Origin: Centroberyx gerrardi
Taxonomy: Eukaryota; Chordata; Actinopteri; Beryciformes; Berycidae
NCBI RefSeq assembly: GCF_048128805.1
Contig: NC_136019.1
Location: 16,247,881-16,311,880 of the forward strand
DNA: 64,000 nt
Direction of reading: 5' to 3'
Shown here piece after piece: positions 30,940 to 55,400 of the stretch. The position numbers and the translations under genes were made by a program. The notes beneath the pieces were generated by a model. It ran no database searches and was not told where the DNA came from. It saw nothing but the letters and a program-made list of their open reading frames with translations. Position 1 is the first letter of the stretch; each line of letters begins with the position of its first letter.

Positions 30940-32701
30940 TTGGGTTTATCAAAAAGCGTTTATTATTAATAGTCATAGTAATGTCACACAAATTCACAAA
31001 GTGTTTAAGACATGTCTGGCTCAGTTTGGTGTGTGTGTATGCAAGTATGTCTGTGTGAATTCTCTAAACAGTGCAGTTATAAATAAATGACCACAAAGAG
31101 AAGGAAAAGGGAAAGGTATATTGCAACAGGAAAATAGAATTCTCATTTTCAGAAGACAAACAGAAAAAAACAAAAAAAAAGGTTGTTCAAAGAGAACATT
31201 TAGCACCATCTATCCCGTTATCATATTCAACAGATAATATCATAAAATCATTAAAATCTCATCTAAAAAGCCCCCTATGGAATAAAAACAAACCAAAAAA
31301 AACAAAAAACAAAATTACGATTTCTCAAGAACGTTTTGGGAAAATGTAGTTTTGTTTTTTTGTTTTTTTTTCTTCCTTAATGAGCATACAAAGACAGCAT
31401 TCCATTAGTCATCTTCTCTACGTGAGCGGTGTGCCTAGCGACTACAGGAAAGATGGCGTTATATTCAAGATAAAGATATCATTTAATATATACCAGAAGA
31501 AAAGGGCAGGAGTCATGAGAGGCAAGCACCAGAGAAACAGCAGCCCCCCCTCCCGCGGACACACAACCCCCACAATTCAGTTCATACAGAGCAATCGGTC
31601 ACGATAAAAAAAAAAATTTAAAAAACCTCTCAAACTTGTACAACCCTATCAAAAAAGGGAGAACATTGATATCCAATAAATAGAAGAAACATTTTAAATA
31701 AAAAAAAAAAAATGTACAATGCAAAAAAAAAAAAAAAAAGTCCAGGAAATACTAAATCTGCATACTGGAACAAAACAATCAGAGGTACAATACACGATAA
31801 AACACCAGATGACGATGATCTTTTTTTTTTTTTTTTTTTTTTTTTTGAAGAGATAGATCATACGGAAATGGAAGAAATGAACAAAAAAGACCTGATGATG
31901 TGCTAGAGGTGTGACAACTGAATCTTAAATCTCCAGAAGAAATAAAAAGTAGAATTCGTAAAAACACAAGATTTACAACACATACAAGATTCGGAAAGAC
32001 AAAATGAAATCCCCCCCCTCCCGAAAAACAAAACCAAAGTCTTTGAAACCCGTATGTTTTGAAGCATTCCAAACAATTGTATTTTTTTTAAATTCTTAAT
32101 GCTTTAGAAAAATGTTCATATCTCTATTATTAGTATTTTTCATTTTCTCTCTTTTCTAAATACAAGTGACAAGGCCAATGTGGTATATATCTAGGCTGAT
32201 CTAGTTTAGAAAAAAAACAATAAATTATTTAAAAAAAGAAAAACAGCACCCCACAAAAATTGCAAACAGCATGTACAAATTTCAGTATTCAAGACGACAA
32301 AAACAAAACAAAATAAAATAACTGTCTGGTACTGACAAAAACATGCCATTGAAACCATCAACTACCCTCCATAGTTTGTTCAATGGCAGCACCAACTGCC
32401 CCCTGGTTTTCAAGTTCACTGTTGCCAGGGTTTCTGGTCGAGAGCACCATCTGAGAGTAAACTGGCGTTTTATTGGCGGCTTGGTTGTTTTTTTTTTTTT
32501 TCTTGTAAACAGTGATGATGAGTAAACTGGTATTCAGCTGGCTGTTCGGCAAGTATTAGCAGTAGTAGTAGTAGTAGTAGTAGTAGCAAAAATGATCTTA
32601 AATAATGAAGGGAAAGTTGAAAACCAAAGTGAAACGGTGTCTTTTGTCCTGGCTAGCAGGAGTTTTGGTTATGGCTGAGGGGACGCAGGAGGGGAGCTCT
32701 G
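30940..32701 (-). other. kdm6b: KDM6B 3' untranslated region
   Basis: Runs from the stop codon at 32,702 to the poly(A) signal at 30,959. It is A/T-rich with long homopolymers: a T run of about 28 on the plus strand at 31,821-31,848, several A runs at 31,600-31,740, and a TAG trinucleotide run near 32,562-32,585. The boundary near 30,940 is inferred from the signal. Its length of about 1.75 kb is plausible for this gene. Confidence 0.55.
30959..30964 (-). terminator. Poly(A) signal AATAAA for KDM6B
   Basis: AATAAA on the minus strand, the last canonical hexamer I saw before the dispersed repeat at 30,895. Cleavage would be 15-25 bases further on. Confidence 0.5.
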
Positions 32702-44653
<11,952 letters not shown>

Positions 44654-45086
44654 CCAGCCTGGGGAGTTAATGTTAGGACAGCGACATACACCTATGAGGA
44701 AAGTAGACGCTTTTCCATATGGCTTCATACACATATGGCTCATACACACATATAGAGCATATGAAGAGTTCTATTCCAAAATGCTGCACATCTATTTTGG
44801 AAAGGAAATTATTACCGATCACATTATAGGAGTATGTCTCACATTTTATAAAGACGTAGAACACCTGACACTGTTTAAATGGCCTTCTGAGTATTCCCAG
44901 AAGTAATCCTCTAAGTATCTGAATGCATTATTTTTAAGATACGGTTATAGAATAGTTACATTTTTTTGTTGCAAATATTCTGTTGCTACCCAGTCCTGCA
45001 CAGCACATAAAGTACATCATGTATTCACAACCCTGAAATTGGAAGCCGTAGCATTAAAGTGAATCAGAGAGAGCGCTCTTACTCAC

Positions 45087-45203
45087 CAGACTAGCTGAGT
45101 CTGTGAAGCCCTCCACTGCAGCACAGAGAAGGCCTCACTCCAACACTGAACAACTGTCTGTACCGTCTGACTCCTCTGTCTTCAGCACCAAGAAACCAAA
45201 AGC
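45087..45203 (-). other. kdm6b: KDM6B 5' non-coding exon
   Basis: Bounded by an acceptor (CCAGCCGACAG) and a GTGAGT donor. It has no ATG continuing into the coding frame. It sits just before the first coding exon, and the acceptor ahead of that exon requires at least one such upstream exon. Confidence 0.5.
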
Positions 45204-45945
45204 CTGTCGGCTGGAGAGAGAGAGAGAGAGGGAGAGATGAAAAGGAGAGCCACTATGAGAAATAAAGAGAACAAGCGAGACAGAAAGAGACATAGAAAAG
45301 TCAATAAATGCCAGTGGGCCCTCTATTATATAGGCTAGTTGGTGTGTGTGTGTGAGTTGGAGAGCCTGTCTGCAGAGAGGGGAGGGCGTAAGCAGAATAT
45401 AGGGCAGGGGAGAGCTAGGCAGAGTCCAGGATTACGACTGCAGAGACGAACTGCCCCGCCAATGAAACCCTCTCGCTTTATTTAGGTCCAATTCTCATAT
45501 TCCACCTTTCCTCAGCCTCTGTTCTAGTTCGGACATCCATTTCCCCAGGCAACATTGCCTGAACTTAAGAAAGTGCACTTGAAATCTGAATATAGCATGG
45601 GTGCCTTTGTCTCCGGCTGGCTGCTGTGCGTTGAGGAGCCTGTAGAGGGCGCCGGTAAACCAGCCGGTGTGGAATAGGATTATTACCCAGGCGCAGATGG
45701 CTCAGTGGGGAGCTCACCTATAGGAGGACAGACCTGAGGTTACTGTAATCCTTACCATGGGCCTCCTGATAACAAGAGACAGAGGGGAAGACTAAGAGAG
45801 AGAGGCCTTGGTCACCTGCCAAATGTGTGTGTGTGTGTGGTGTTGCAAGCACTGCCAAGTGTGCAAGCTGTATGATCACGTCAGGCCTGTGCTGGTTTTG
45901 TGCACGTGAGCACGAATAGTGTGCGCTCTTAAGTGGGTGCGCCTG

Positions 45946-46404
45946 CGTGTGTGTGTGTGTGTGTGTACTACAGCGCTCTAAAGGGTGTGTAGATGTGTGT
46001 GCAGGTGTGTATGTGTGTGTGTGTGTGTGTGTGCTTCCGCGTGCCCGGTGGATACACTAAGGTTTAATCTCATTACGGCAGGCGTGATGGAGAGGGAGAG
46101 GGGGGCAGGAGCGACAGACGGTCTGAACAGGATGGAAGGATAGATTAAGGAGAAAAGATGGGGATGGAGAGAAGGAGGGAGGGATGGAGGGAGGTGGAGT
46201 GGAGTGGAGAGCAGGAACGGTGCCATAGAAAACGCCCACACACCTTCCCACACACACACATTCACCCACATACACACGCGAGGAGATGCACACAAAGGAA
46301 ACGGTTGAGGGGAAAACACATAAAAGAAGCTGACAGATAACTCCCACCCCTCCCTTCCCTCTGAAGCACCTGACGCGCAGTCTCACACACACACACACAC
46401 ACAC
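45946..46404. repeat. TG/CA microsatellites
   Basis: TG runs at 45,946-45,967 and 46,009-46,033, CA run at 46,384-46,404, and a GGGA/GGAG purine tract between them. Runs of TG are able to form Z-DNA. Confidence 0.85.
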
Positions 46405-47392
46405 GATACAAAAGACAGAAGGTGTCAGATACAAAAAAAGTCCATGTTTCAAAGTCCCTTGTTTCAAAAAAACAAAGAGAGACAGAACAAAAGAGACCGC
46501 TGCCAAAACCTGAGAGGGAAAACGGATGAGTATGCACCCACTCCCGCACAATAATATTACTTTTCTCAGTAACAACTGGTGTAACGAATACCTATTTCAG
46601 TTAAACGAATATTACAGTGATAAGTCAAACACATCATTTCTTTGGCTATCATCCCTGCTAAATATCAGATTGAAGATTGATTATCCAAAACAAAAATATC
46701 CCACTCCAATCCCATGATTTGTTTTGCATTAGTCATCATCATCCTCCTGAATTAGTTTAGTATCCCCACTACTCTCATTTTATCAAGCAAAACGATAACA
46801 ACACCATTGGACGTCAATCATATTTGGCTTTCCTGATCATTCACAGGAGAGGTAGTTGAATTGTCTCAGGGAGTAACAAGAAAATACTTTGAAGTAAGTG
46901 ACAACTAATGCGTAATGCAGCACTATTTTGGAGTCACAAGCCCGACACTGAATCACACGCGCACACACAGAGGTTATGATTCATTTGTCTTGCTCAGCAC
47001 AACGCTCCACCATCAGTTTTCCTAAATTAGCTCTGGTAGTACGCAGGCCCTCCTCCCACCAGTTCCTCTTCTCGTCCTCTCTTCCACCCACCGACTCTGG
47101 ATGTCTCTCTCTCTATTTAAAGCCCGGTAGGGGATATTTCAATCGTTCCACACTTTTAGCTTTTAGCGTGGGGAGTGGAATAGAAATATACGGCGCAGCA
47201 CGCCACCCTCTCTATCTGTTCCCTTCCGCCTCAGAGGGATCACCGTGCACCAGGCGCCGCTGCTACGTAAAGATAGGCCGGCTGAGAGGCTTGGCGTTAA
47301 CTGTCAAGGCTGCATCAGACATTCTGCTACACAAGCCCTCAAAAGCTAGAGAGAGACACACACACACGCAGACACACTCACACTGAGCATAC

Positions 47393-47479
47393 CTTTTAGA
47401 ATAGCACCAAGTTATTGATTCACAGTCGTGTTAAGTCTCAGCTTCGGCTGCCAATCATCTCTCTGGGGCCTCCTCAACC
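47393..47479 (-). other. kdm6b: KDM6B 5' non-coding exon
   Basis: An 87-base segment with an acceptor (AAGACAAAG-side GTCTTTCAG) and a GTATGC donor. Supported only by splice signals and position. Confidence 0.4.
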
Positions 47480-47934
47480 CTGAAAGACAAGAGAAGACAA
47501 AGACGTTCATGTCAAGCTGTCATCTGAACGACATCAAGCCGTGTTAAAACACAACGCTCACAAGTGATGTTCAGCGCTCTCGTGCGCAAGAGTGCTCTTT
47601 GTTCATACAGGAATTGAACCCGAGGGTCTCAAACCAGATCATTCATTTCGCTGTGGGTTTTATTGGGGGAAAGAGGGGGGTGCTGAGGAGTTCTTGGTTT
47701 CAGTATGAACTAAGAACCTCCTTTTCCTACTTCTTCTCCTACTCTTTCTAGACAAAAGAATCATCACTTCTTCCCCTCCCCCCCCCTCCTCCTCCTCCTC
47801 CTCCTGGTTTCCTGACTTCTGAGGTGACGAGCCTGGTTTCAGAGCAGTGTGGAAAACCAGAGGGTGGCTCGGAGGCGAAAGGGTGAATCAGCAGGGGGGC
47901 CGACACAATGGGAGTGAGGGGGGCTCTCTTGCGC

Positions 47935-47949
47935 TCTCTCTCTCTCTCT

Positions 47950-47990
<41 letters not shown>

Positions 47991-48280
47991 AATGGTGAGA
48001 CTGACTGTGGCAGCTTAGCAGGCGAGCCGCTACACAAACAAGGCTGATCCCGCTCTAACAGGAAGAAACCCGGCGCGCAAAGTCAACTATCACACGTGAA
48101 ACGGTGGCACGGGAAAAACAAAACAAAAAAAATAAAGCACGCGGCGTCACAAAGAGAGAGGGAAGAAAGAGAAAGAGAGAGAGAGAGAGAGGTGGTGAGG
48201 GTGAGAGGTCTAAACGAGGACAAACGTAGAGATAAAAAGAGAAAGCGTGAGAGAGAGAGAGAGAGACAGACAGTGTGTGT
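47935..48280. repeat. CT, CA and GA microsatellite cluster
   Basis: CT at 47,935-47,950, CA at 47,952-47,985, GA at about 48,164-48,191 and 48,249-48,266, and TG at about 48,272-48,286. A CTCCTC trinucleotide run lies at 47,780-47,805. Confidence 0.85.
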
Positions 48281-50002
48281 GTGTGTGAGAAGGTTGAGTG
48301 CAAACAGGGACACGGTGGCGGGGTTGTAATTACCACTTTTATAGAGGGTGTGTGTTTATGTCTGTTGTGACCAAACAGCCGTCTATTCCAGTCGCTAGCC
48401 TGGCTATCACGTTGCTCACAGTCACCCTACCGACACAGTGTGAGAAACTCAGCACTCTGCAACCAGATAGTGTACACACACAGCAGACAGTGTTACATAC
48501 CAGCTCGGGTTCTATCAGACCATACCAAAGTGATGAAATGCGGTTATACAGGCTGCGAGCCGGTGTGTGTGTGTACGTGCATGCGTGTGAGAGAGAAGAA
48601 AGAGCGTGCGCGTGTGTGTGTTTTGCTTTTTGGGGAACCCCCGATGAGTCAGCGCTCTGGAAAAGGGCTTACCCCAAAACCGCCCACCCCTCTTCCTTAA
48701 CCCCGCCCTCCCTGGGACGGCACTTACAGTCAGGTGACCGGGGGCGTTTCATCGCCGATGACGTGGTGGCAACGGGAATTTCTCGGACTTCATGATGTCA
48801 CTTCTGCCTTTTGATGTTGCACAAGGCACGGGTGAGTTTGCGTTTGCGTTTGCGTGTGCGTGTGTGTGTGTGTTACACAGACAAACAGGATGTGATGACA
48901 GGCTGCAGGGGGTTTTATGGCTAAGAGAGGAATCAAGCCGAAAACCAAACCGCAGGTACCAGAGAAATGATGAGGCAATTTACACTGTACACGCATGTTG
49001 ATACAGATGTTGATCAATTTCAGGTAGTCGTTGCGTTGGTAACTGCAGTAAATGAAATATTTTGGTACAATTGGTACAATACAAAAAAAAGAAAACAAAT
49101 GATGAAACCAATCCTCGCTCTTTGGCACCCTGAACGCCACAATCGCTGGTTGGGTTTGTGCTTTCTCCTCTACTTGCTCACCAGTCAGGCATAGCATTCA
49201 AGCACCATCATGCCTCCTACTCCATAGTTGTGTTGGTGAAAGTCATTTGAGGACCTTTGCTACTCACAATCTCAACACCACACTGAAACAGCCCAGTATT
49301 TTATGCACCATGATAGCAAACCTTAACTTCAACATCAAACAGTTCATCCATGTTCACCCAACAGATGACGCAATTCGATTTTATATCAAAAATCCCCCCA
49401 CGGTGCATCCTGGGCCAGTGAAATCCCCCCTTTCCCTCGACACCAGACATCAAAGAGCTCTTCCTGTCAACACCCTCGTCGTCGTAGTTACGCAATTTAT
49501 TGTCCCGGCAACACCAACCACCGGCCCGGGAGGAGGAGCCGACAGGGAAGCTTCGGCAAGGGACATCGCCATGCCAACCCGTTGCCAACCACAACAACCA
49601 GGAAGTTGGAGAGAAAATAAGGGAGCTCTGTCGAACGCTCCATTGCGTCTAACAAGGAACACACACACACACACAAAAAAAGAAAAACCCCGCCGTAATT
49701 TCAGGTGACTCACTAACCAAAGTCATGAGCTCGCGGCCGTGCACAGTGGAGCGTGCTTAGTCACTGTTACAAGCTGTAAGGGGGGGAAACAAACGGTTGA
49801 AATTAAAATGTTCAGATGACGTTTGTCTCTGTGCAGTAGTAAGCCAGACCCAAATATATCCACACACTCCTCCCCTCCTCCTCCTCCTCCTTCCTTCTCT
49901 GCCAACCACTGGCACGGTCTGGTCCCCGGCCAGACAACCACACTGAGGCCAGCAGAAACAAAAATAGACTGCAGAGAGACGCGGGGAAGCAGCGAGGGTA
50001 TA

Positions 50003-50199
50003 CACTGCAAAAAATATCCACCGTAACAAGTCATTTAGACCAGGATTGAGTCTTTAAACTGAGTGAAGTGAAACAACTCTGCATTGGAAATAGGTTGAAT
50101 TATCTGATCCTGCTGGCAGATTTTTCCACTTGATTTAAGAAAATAAATATTTGAAGACTCAGTACTGACTTGAGATGGAGATTTGATTTTTTTGCAGTG
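50003..50199. mobile_element. 197-bp MITE with CACTGCAAAAAA ends
   Basis: CACTGCAAAAAATATCC at the left and GATTTTTTTGCAGTG at the right are inverted repeats. The inner TAACAAGTCATTTAGAC is shared with the element at 30,358-30,723. It lies in a KDM6B 5' intron. Confidence 0.8.
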
Positions 50200-50483
50200 C
50201 AGCAAGGCCAAATAATACTGAAGGGGAAAGAGACGGCGTGCATGAAGAGAGACAGTGGATGAGAGCACAGAGAGAAACGTGAAAACTAAAAAGAAAGACA
50301 GAGGGGCTGAAGCCGAGGTGCCTGGAGAGTGTTACTGTCCTAGTAAAGCCACTGTAGCGCCTGTCCGATAAGAAATGACCAGATAAGGTTTGGGTTGGGG
50401 TTGGGGGGCAGATAACTGAAAACAGAGCGAGGGACGGTTCCGGTAGCGCCGAGTTTTTGGCCGAGGACAACGGAAAGGCCATG

Positions 50484-50560
50484 CATGGTTCTCTCTCTCC
50501 CTCTCTCTCTGTCTCTCTGTCTCTCTCTCTCTCTCCTCCCTCGCTCTCTCTCTCTCCACT
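50484..50560. repeat. CT microsatellite
   Basis: CTCTCT runs with interruptions by G and C, typical of a decaying dinucleotide array. Followed by ACACAC at about 50,634 and TG at 50,706-50,722. Confidence 0.8.
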
Positions 50561-51699
50561 CCATTTGGCCGTTACGTAATCGGGCCCAGATAGAGATCGT
50601 GTTCTGGAGGAAACACCATTCCTTTCTCTCTCTCACACACACACGCACGCAGAGGAGCAGCCAGCCTCTGCGTCCTCCACCCCCACCTTGTTGCCAGGCT
50701 CCCTGCGTGTGTGTGTGTGTGTGTATTTATTTGTTTGTGTGTGTGCGCACGTAAGTGCGTGGCGTTCCAAGTCGGTGATGCGGGCTACCTCGTCACATCC
50801 ACGTCCTTCCACACACACAAAGAAACTCAGAGAACACTTCAACAGCCAACACACACACACACATAGGGCAGTGTGGGTCAGCCCAGGACAGCGCAAGCAA
50901 ACATTTCTTTGTTTCTTCACACACACAGAAGCATCTGACCTCCGCGAAGAGAAGATTATCTCCCGCTAGCATCCACCTCAACAACACAACCTTCCATCCA
51001 GGCCACATGCAGATCCAGAGAGCTGACCTAACCCTTCACCCTGTTCCACCCAGGCCTTCTGCGCTCATCGGCGGCACGCTACCCAGACATAACAGCACGA
51101 TAGCAGGCTCTTATTTGTCTTACTTTGTCTCCTCCTGGCTTATATGCGTGCTCCCTCACATCTGCTCTACATTCAGGGCATGACAAGAGAGAGAGAAGCC
51201 ATAAAACACAGAGGGGAGCAAGTTACCCAAGATCCAAACTCCTGTCCACGCAGAACCTTTGCTCAACATTCGGTCGCTTTTCGACGCACGGGATCAACTG
51301 TAGGCCGTGTTTCCCGAGACAAACCTACGGTGAGAAACCGAGGTGTGGAACTGGCACCAGCAAATGCCAGCCACCGACCAAATGCTGCTTCAGTTTGGCT
51401 GTCGCTGGTCAGCCGCCTCATCTTCCATCGATTCTCTATCCTAACAACTAGTAAAGCTATTAAGATCACACTTGCTGAATTTACCAAAACCCAAACATAG
51501 CTTCCCAACCCTCATGAAACCCTCATGAACTTAGAATAAACGGTTAGTCTACATTTCAGTCTGTCTGTTGAAAGAGAAACAGAACATGGAGGGGCGGGGG
51601 CATGAAAACATGAAAAACATGAGGCCCCTTTTGTCTCCTCCGCTCACCACCCTGACATCTGGGCCTGTGACTGACAACACACAACTGGGTAAGTGTGGT

Positions 51700-51702
51700 G
51701 TA

Positions 51703-51737
<35 letters not shown>

Positions 51738-51910
51738 GATGCACATGTGTGTGACGTTAAAGAGAAGGGGAACAGAGAGAGCCTGACTCAGAGCAGAGAG
51801 GAAGCTGTCGTCACAGCCACAGGAAGTAGGCCTCCCTGAGGGGTGTGTGTGTGTGTGAGGCCTTGGGGAGGGGTTAGGAGGCTGAGGCTTCCTGTGGAAC
51901 AGATATGAAC

Positions 51911-51944
<34 letters not shown>

Positions 51945-51956
51945 TGTGTGTGTGAG
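51700..51956. repeat. CT and TG microsatellites
   Basis: CT at 51,702-51,728 and TG at 51,914-51,955, with a second TG run near 51,843-51,857. Confidence 0.85.
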
Positions 51957-52100
51957 CATGGATTCACACGCTTTTGGCTGAGAGAAAGATGGTAAAAATG
52001 AATGTGGGCTTACGCAAGCACTACGGTGTCTGCAAATGTGAAAGAAGGAGAGTCAATTCAAAAAAGCTTGAGGCCACTTTCACTCGTGACTCTTAAAATA
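51858..52100 (+). repeat. Block duplicated at 60,200-60,390, copy A
   Basis: GGCTGAGGCTTCCTGTGGAA, CAGATATGAACTTTGTGTGT, TGTCTGCAAATGTGAAAG and GAGGCCACTTTCA occur in the same order at 60,217-60,385 with substitutions. The two copies sit either side of the likely KDM6B promoter. Confidence 0.75.
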
Positions 52101-52496
52101 CACCTCAGACACCCAGTCATCCAGTGTGAGTGGTACGTGTGTCCGACCCATGACTCAAACAGGCCTAGTGGTCAACACAAACAAGGCAGTCAACTGACTT
52201 GAAAATGACTTGAAAAGCCATTCGCTTGGCCATGACCCTGGGTGTTAAGTGAAAAGCCTTGTTTCCCCTCTTTTTTTTTGCTTCTGGTAAAGAGAGGGAG
52301 TGAATGACAAACACATGATGGCAGAATGAGTGTGTGTCTGTGTGTGTGTGTGCTGACTGAGTAACTTGCCCTTCCAGTCACTTGTACTCCCAGCATCACT
52401 TTCACAGAAACTCAGAGTTTCAGAGGAAGCGACAGTCTGGATTTCTCGACAGACAGACGGTGCTGCTGTGCATGTCGCTGTCTGAATCGAGAATTC

Positions 52497-52542
52497 TGTC
52501 TGTCTGTCTGTCTGTCTGTGTGTGTGTGTGTGTGTGTGTGCG
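52497..52542. repeat. TCTG/TG compound microsatellite
   Basis: TCTG repeated about six times passes directly into a TG run. A CA run follows at 52,840-52,862. Confidence 0.85.
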
Positions 52543-54060
52543 TGAGAGACAGTGACTCAACACATGAACATGTGTCTGATCAACAACTGGCAACTGCTTG
52601 CTCACCGTCACTCTCGATTTCCACACTTCAGCTGCCTCAAAAACCCCAAACTTTTCTTTTCTTGCCTCCCCCGGGGCGATCGGTTTTCGAAAAAACAAAT
52701 CTGAGAAAACCTCAGGAGAAAACATAACACCCTGTGTGCCTTTCTGATAGGAAAAACAGCCTGAAATCACAACGGCAAAACCCCCCTCCCTCATACTGCT
52801 CTCTCTCTCCATCCAGGTCCTTCCACTCTACATCCAGGAACACACACACACACACACACACAACAGACAAGAGACTCTGTTCCCTTGGTAACGGTTGCTA
52901 GGGGGAACCGGTCGCGTCTTCGCTAACAGTTATTAAGCTAGAGAGGGAGAGATGGACGGAGAGAAAGAGTGGGAGATAGAGAGAGGAATTCATAACAAGG
53001 TTTATGAAAGGTCTCCAATGATCAACATGTTTACAGAGGTGCAGGTCGGCTTGACCTCGCACGTCATTCCTGTTCCTCTTCCTCCCTGGATTCACAAACA
53101 ACATTACCTCTCATCAGCAGTGTGTGAATAAGAGAAAACAACATGGATGTGTGTGTGCCTCAGAGTTAATGACGGCGTGCGTACAGATGGCCGGTCCAGC
53201 GTTGCTCTTATACGGTGGGTGTAATTACCGATCATTTTGACTCTATCAGAACAGCCGTGACGCAGGCTTTGTTATGACTTTGTTATGGCATTTGTTTACC
53301 GATTCCGCCACATTCCGATGTCATCGGTCTTTTCGTTTTTTCTCTCTATCCCTCTCTCCCTCTTCTCGTCTTATCACTTTATTTTGCCGGCATGGTCGAG
53401 GCGGGTAAAGTAGTCACACATGAGGTTAAAAAAAAAAAAAAGACAGGAAGAAAATTCTTTCCAAGGTGTGTGTGTGTAACTTTGTGTATGAGTCACACAC
53501 ACACACACGTTGGTTTGCACACCTCCCTTCCACTGGAGCATCATCAGTGGCAAAGGGCCAGAGATAACAGAGAGGAACTGAACTTGCAGGGAAAACTTTC
53601 CCTCTCTCTCACTCTGCTGAACGGGCAAACAGTTACATGACATAAACAACCTTAGTTCCTTAGCATGGTCTATAAATGGCTTGATATAACATTATTTTCT
53701 GTGATGTGCTTTTGGTTACATCTGATTTTCCCACCACTCCTGTAAAAGCTCTCAGTAGGTTCAAGGCTCAACTTCTGGACAGAATTATAGTCTGTGTGTC
53801 TTTTTTTCCTTATTGTTCTCGGGTCCAAAATACAGCATAATATAACCTTGAGCTAGTCTAAAGCTGCACGTATTGGATCTCCATTAGTGTGTTATCTAAT
53901 ACAGCTGAGATGCCTTAAAAACAACTCTTTACCCCATCAAAGTAGACCCACGTCCCGTTGTGGGCCCTAGCCCCTAGTTTGAGAGACCAGGATCTACACC
54001 TCAGCTGGCAGTCTCACACCGCATGGTGGAATTCCACACTGGCTCGACTGAGTTTTTACT

Positions 54061-54080
54061 CCCCCCCCCCCCCCCCCCCC
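54061..54080. repeat. Run of 20 C
   Basis: Twenty consecutive C on the plus strand (20 G on the KDM6B strand). Such a run can form a G-quadruplex or may be an assembly uncertainty. Confidence 0.8.
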
Positions 54081-55172
54081 GGCCCCTACCTGCCTCTGCT
54101 CAGACCTTTATCCTGCTGTCTGGACATGCTCGCTTTGCTGAAGCGTTAACATGCACCGCAGCAAACTAAATAAACCAGTGGACACACCGAGGTGGAGCTG
54201 CCAGGGATTCTCTTGATGCTATTTGTCAAGAAGCTGCAGTGTTCCTCTAAGCAGAAACGCCATGTGGTGAGGTAGAGGTCCCATATTAGTCAGGTTTCAT
54301 GATTTTGTTTTCAGATGCACTATGGTTCAGGTTAAAAATTTAAGGCAAACCTGCTGAGTGGAGGCTTTGCAAAATGCTGCAAACTGGCCTGATTGGAAGG
54401 ATTTCAGTCATTCTTTACTGAGGGGAGCCAATCAGGACCAAGTCCAGTTGTGATGTGTTAACTTGGTTTTCGACAAGGCAATGACTTTAAATTTAACCAC
54501 CCAAACAAAATCAAAGTTTAACAATATCAGCATCTTTGATGATCTATGACAGGGCCCCTTTAAATGCTCTGTGTCTCTTCTGTGGCGCTGACAAGAAGCG
54601 ACGGGGAATTCCTCAACTGGTTTCCAACCTCGGTGCCAACTAACAAGTAGAAGAACTTGTGTTTTAACGCCTGACTTATTAGGGAAGAGGGGGTGTTTGA
54701 AAAATCGTCAGCGAAGCAGATGTTGTCCTGCACCTCCCTCATTCCTTCTGTCTCACTTTCTATTACTCTCTCTGTCTCTCTCCCCACCTCTGGAGAAGAA
54801 GCGACACCCTTTCGTGGAATGATGGCAACTATGCAGTGTCACAGAAACTATGGTTTCATCATCAGCTCCAATCACTTCCCCCACACACCCACACTTGCTT
54901 GTGTTTGTTTTCGGACACACGGCAACAAAAAGTAGCGGTGAGGCACGACAACTCTGAAAAAAGAAAAAACGTGACAGATTTTCACACGGCCGAAGCAACA
55001 AAGACACACACACACACGCGGCTCTCGTTTCATCATCGCCAACCGTTGAAGGAGTGTTAGGTGACTAAGCAGTTTAAACCAGCCTACTGACCCATTTCTC
55101 ATGCCAGCCGGTCACCTACACACACACACACCTACACACACCGCTCTGTCCCTTCACACCCATCCCCTAACA

Positions 55173-55400
55173 CAGGGATTCCCAAACTTTTTCATGTCAA
55201 GAAGCATCCGAAAATAGCCGATTTAGACCAGAAACTCTTGTTCAATACAGATTTTATCCAAGGAACTCTCATCTCGGTCGATTATATTCAATTTTACATA
55301 ATAATATTAAAATTAAACTAATCCTCATTTTGCTGGGGACCCCCTGTAACACTCCCATCAAAGCCCACAGGGGGTCCCAGGGCCTGAGATTGGGAACCAG
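55173..55400. mobile_element. hAT-type MITE remnant
   Basis: Left CAGGGATTCCCAAACTTTTT and right GAGATTGGGAACCAG fit the CAGNGGTTCCCAAAC...GTTTGGGAACCNCTG pattern of hAT elements. The GGGGACCCCC and AAGCCCACAGGGGGTCCC blocks inside are also typical. No clear 8-bp target duplication remains. Confidence 0.65.
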
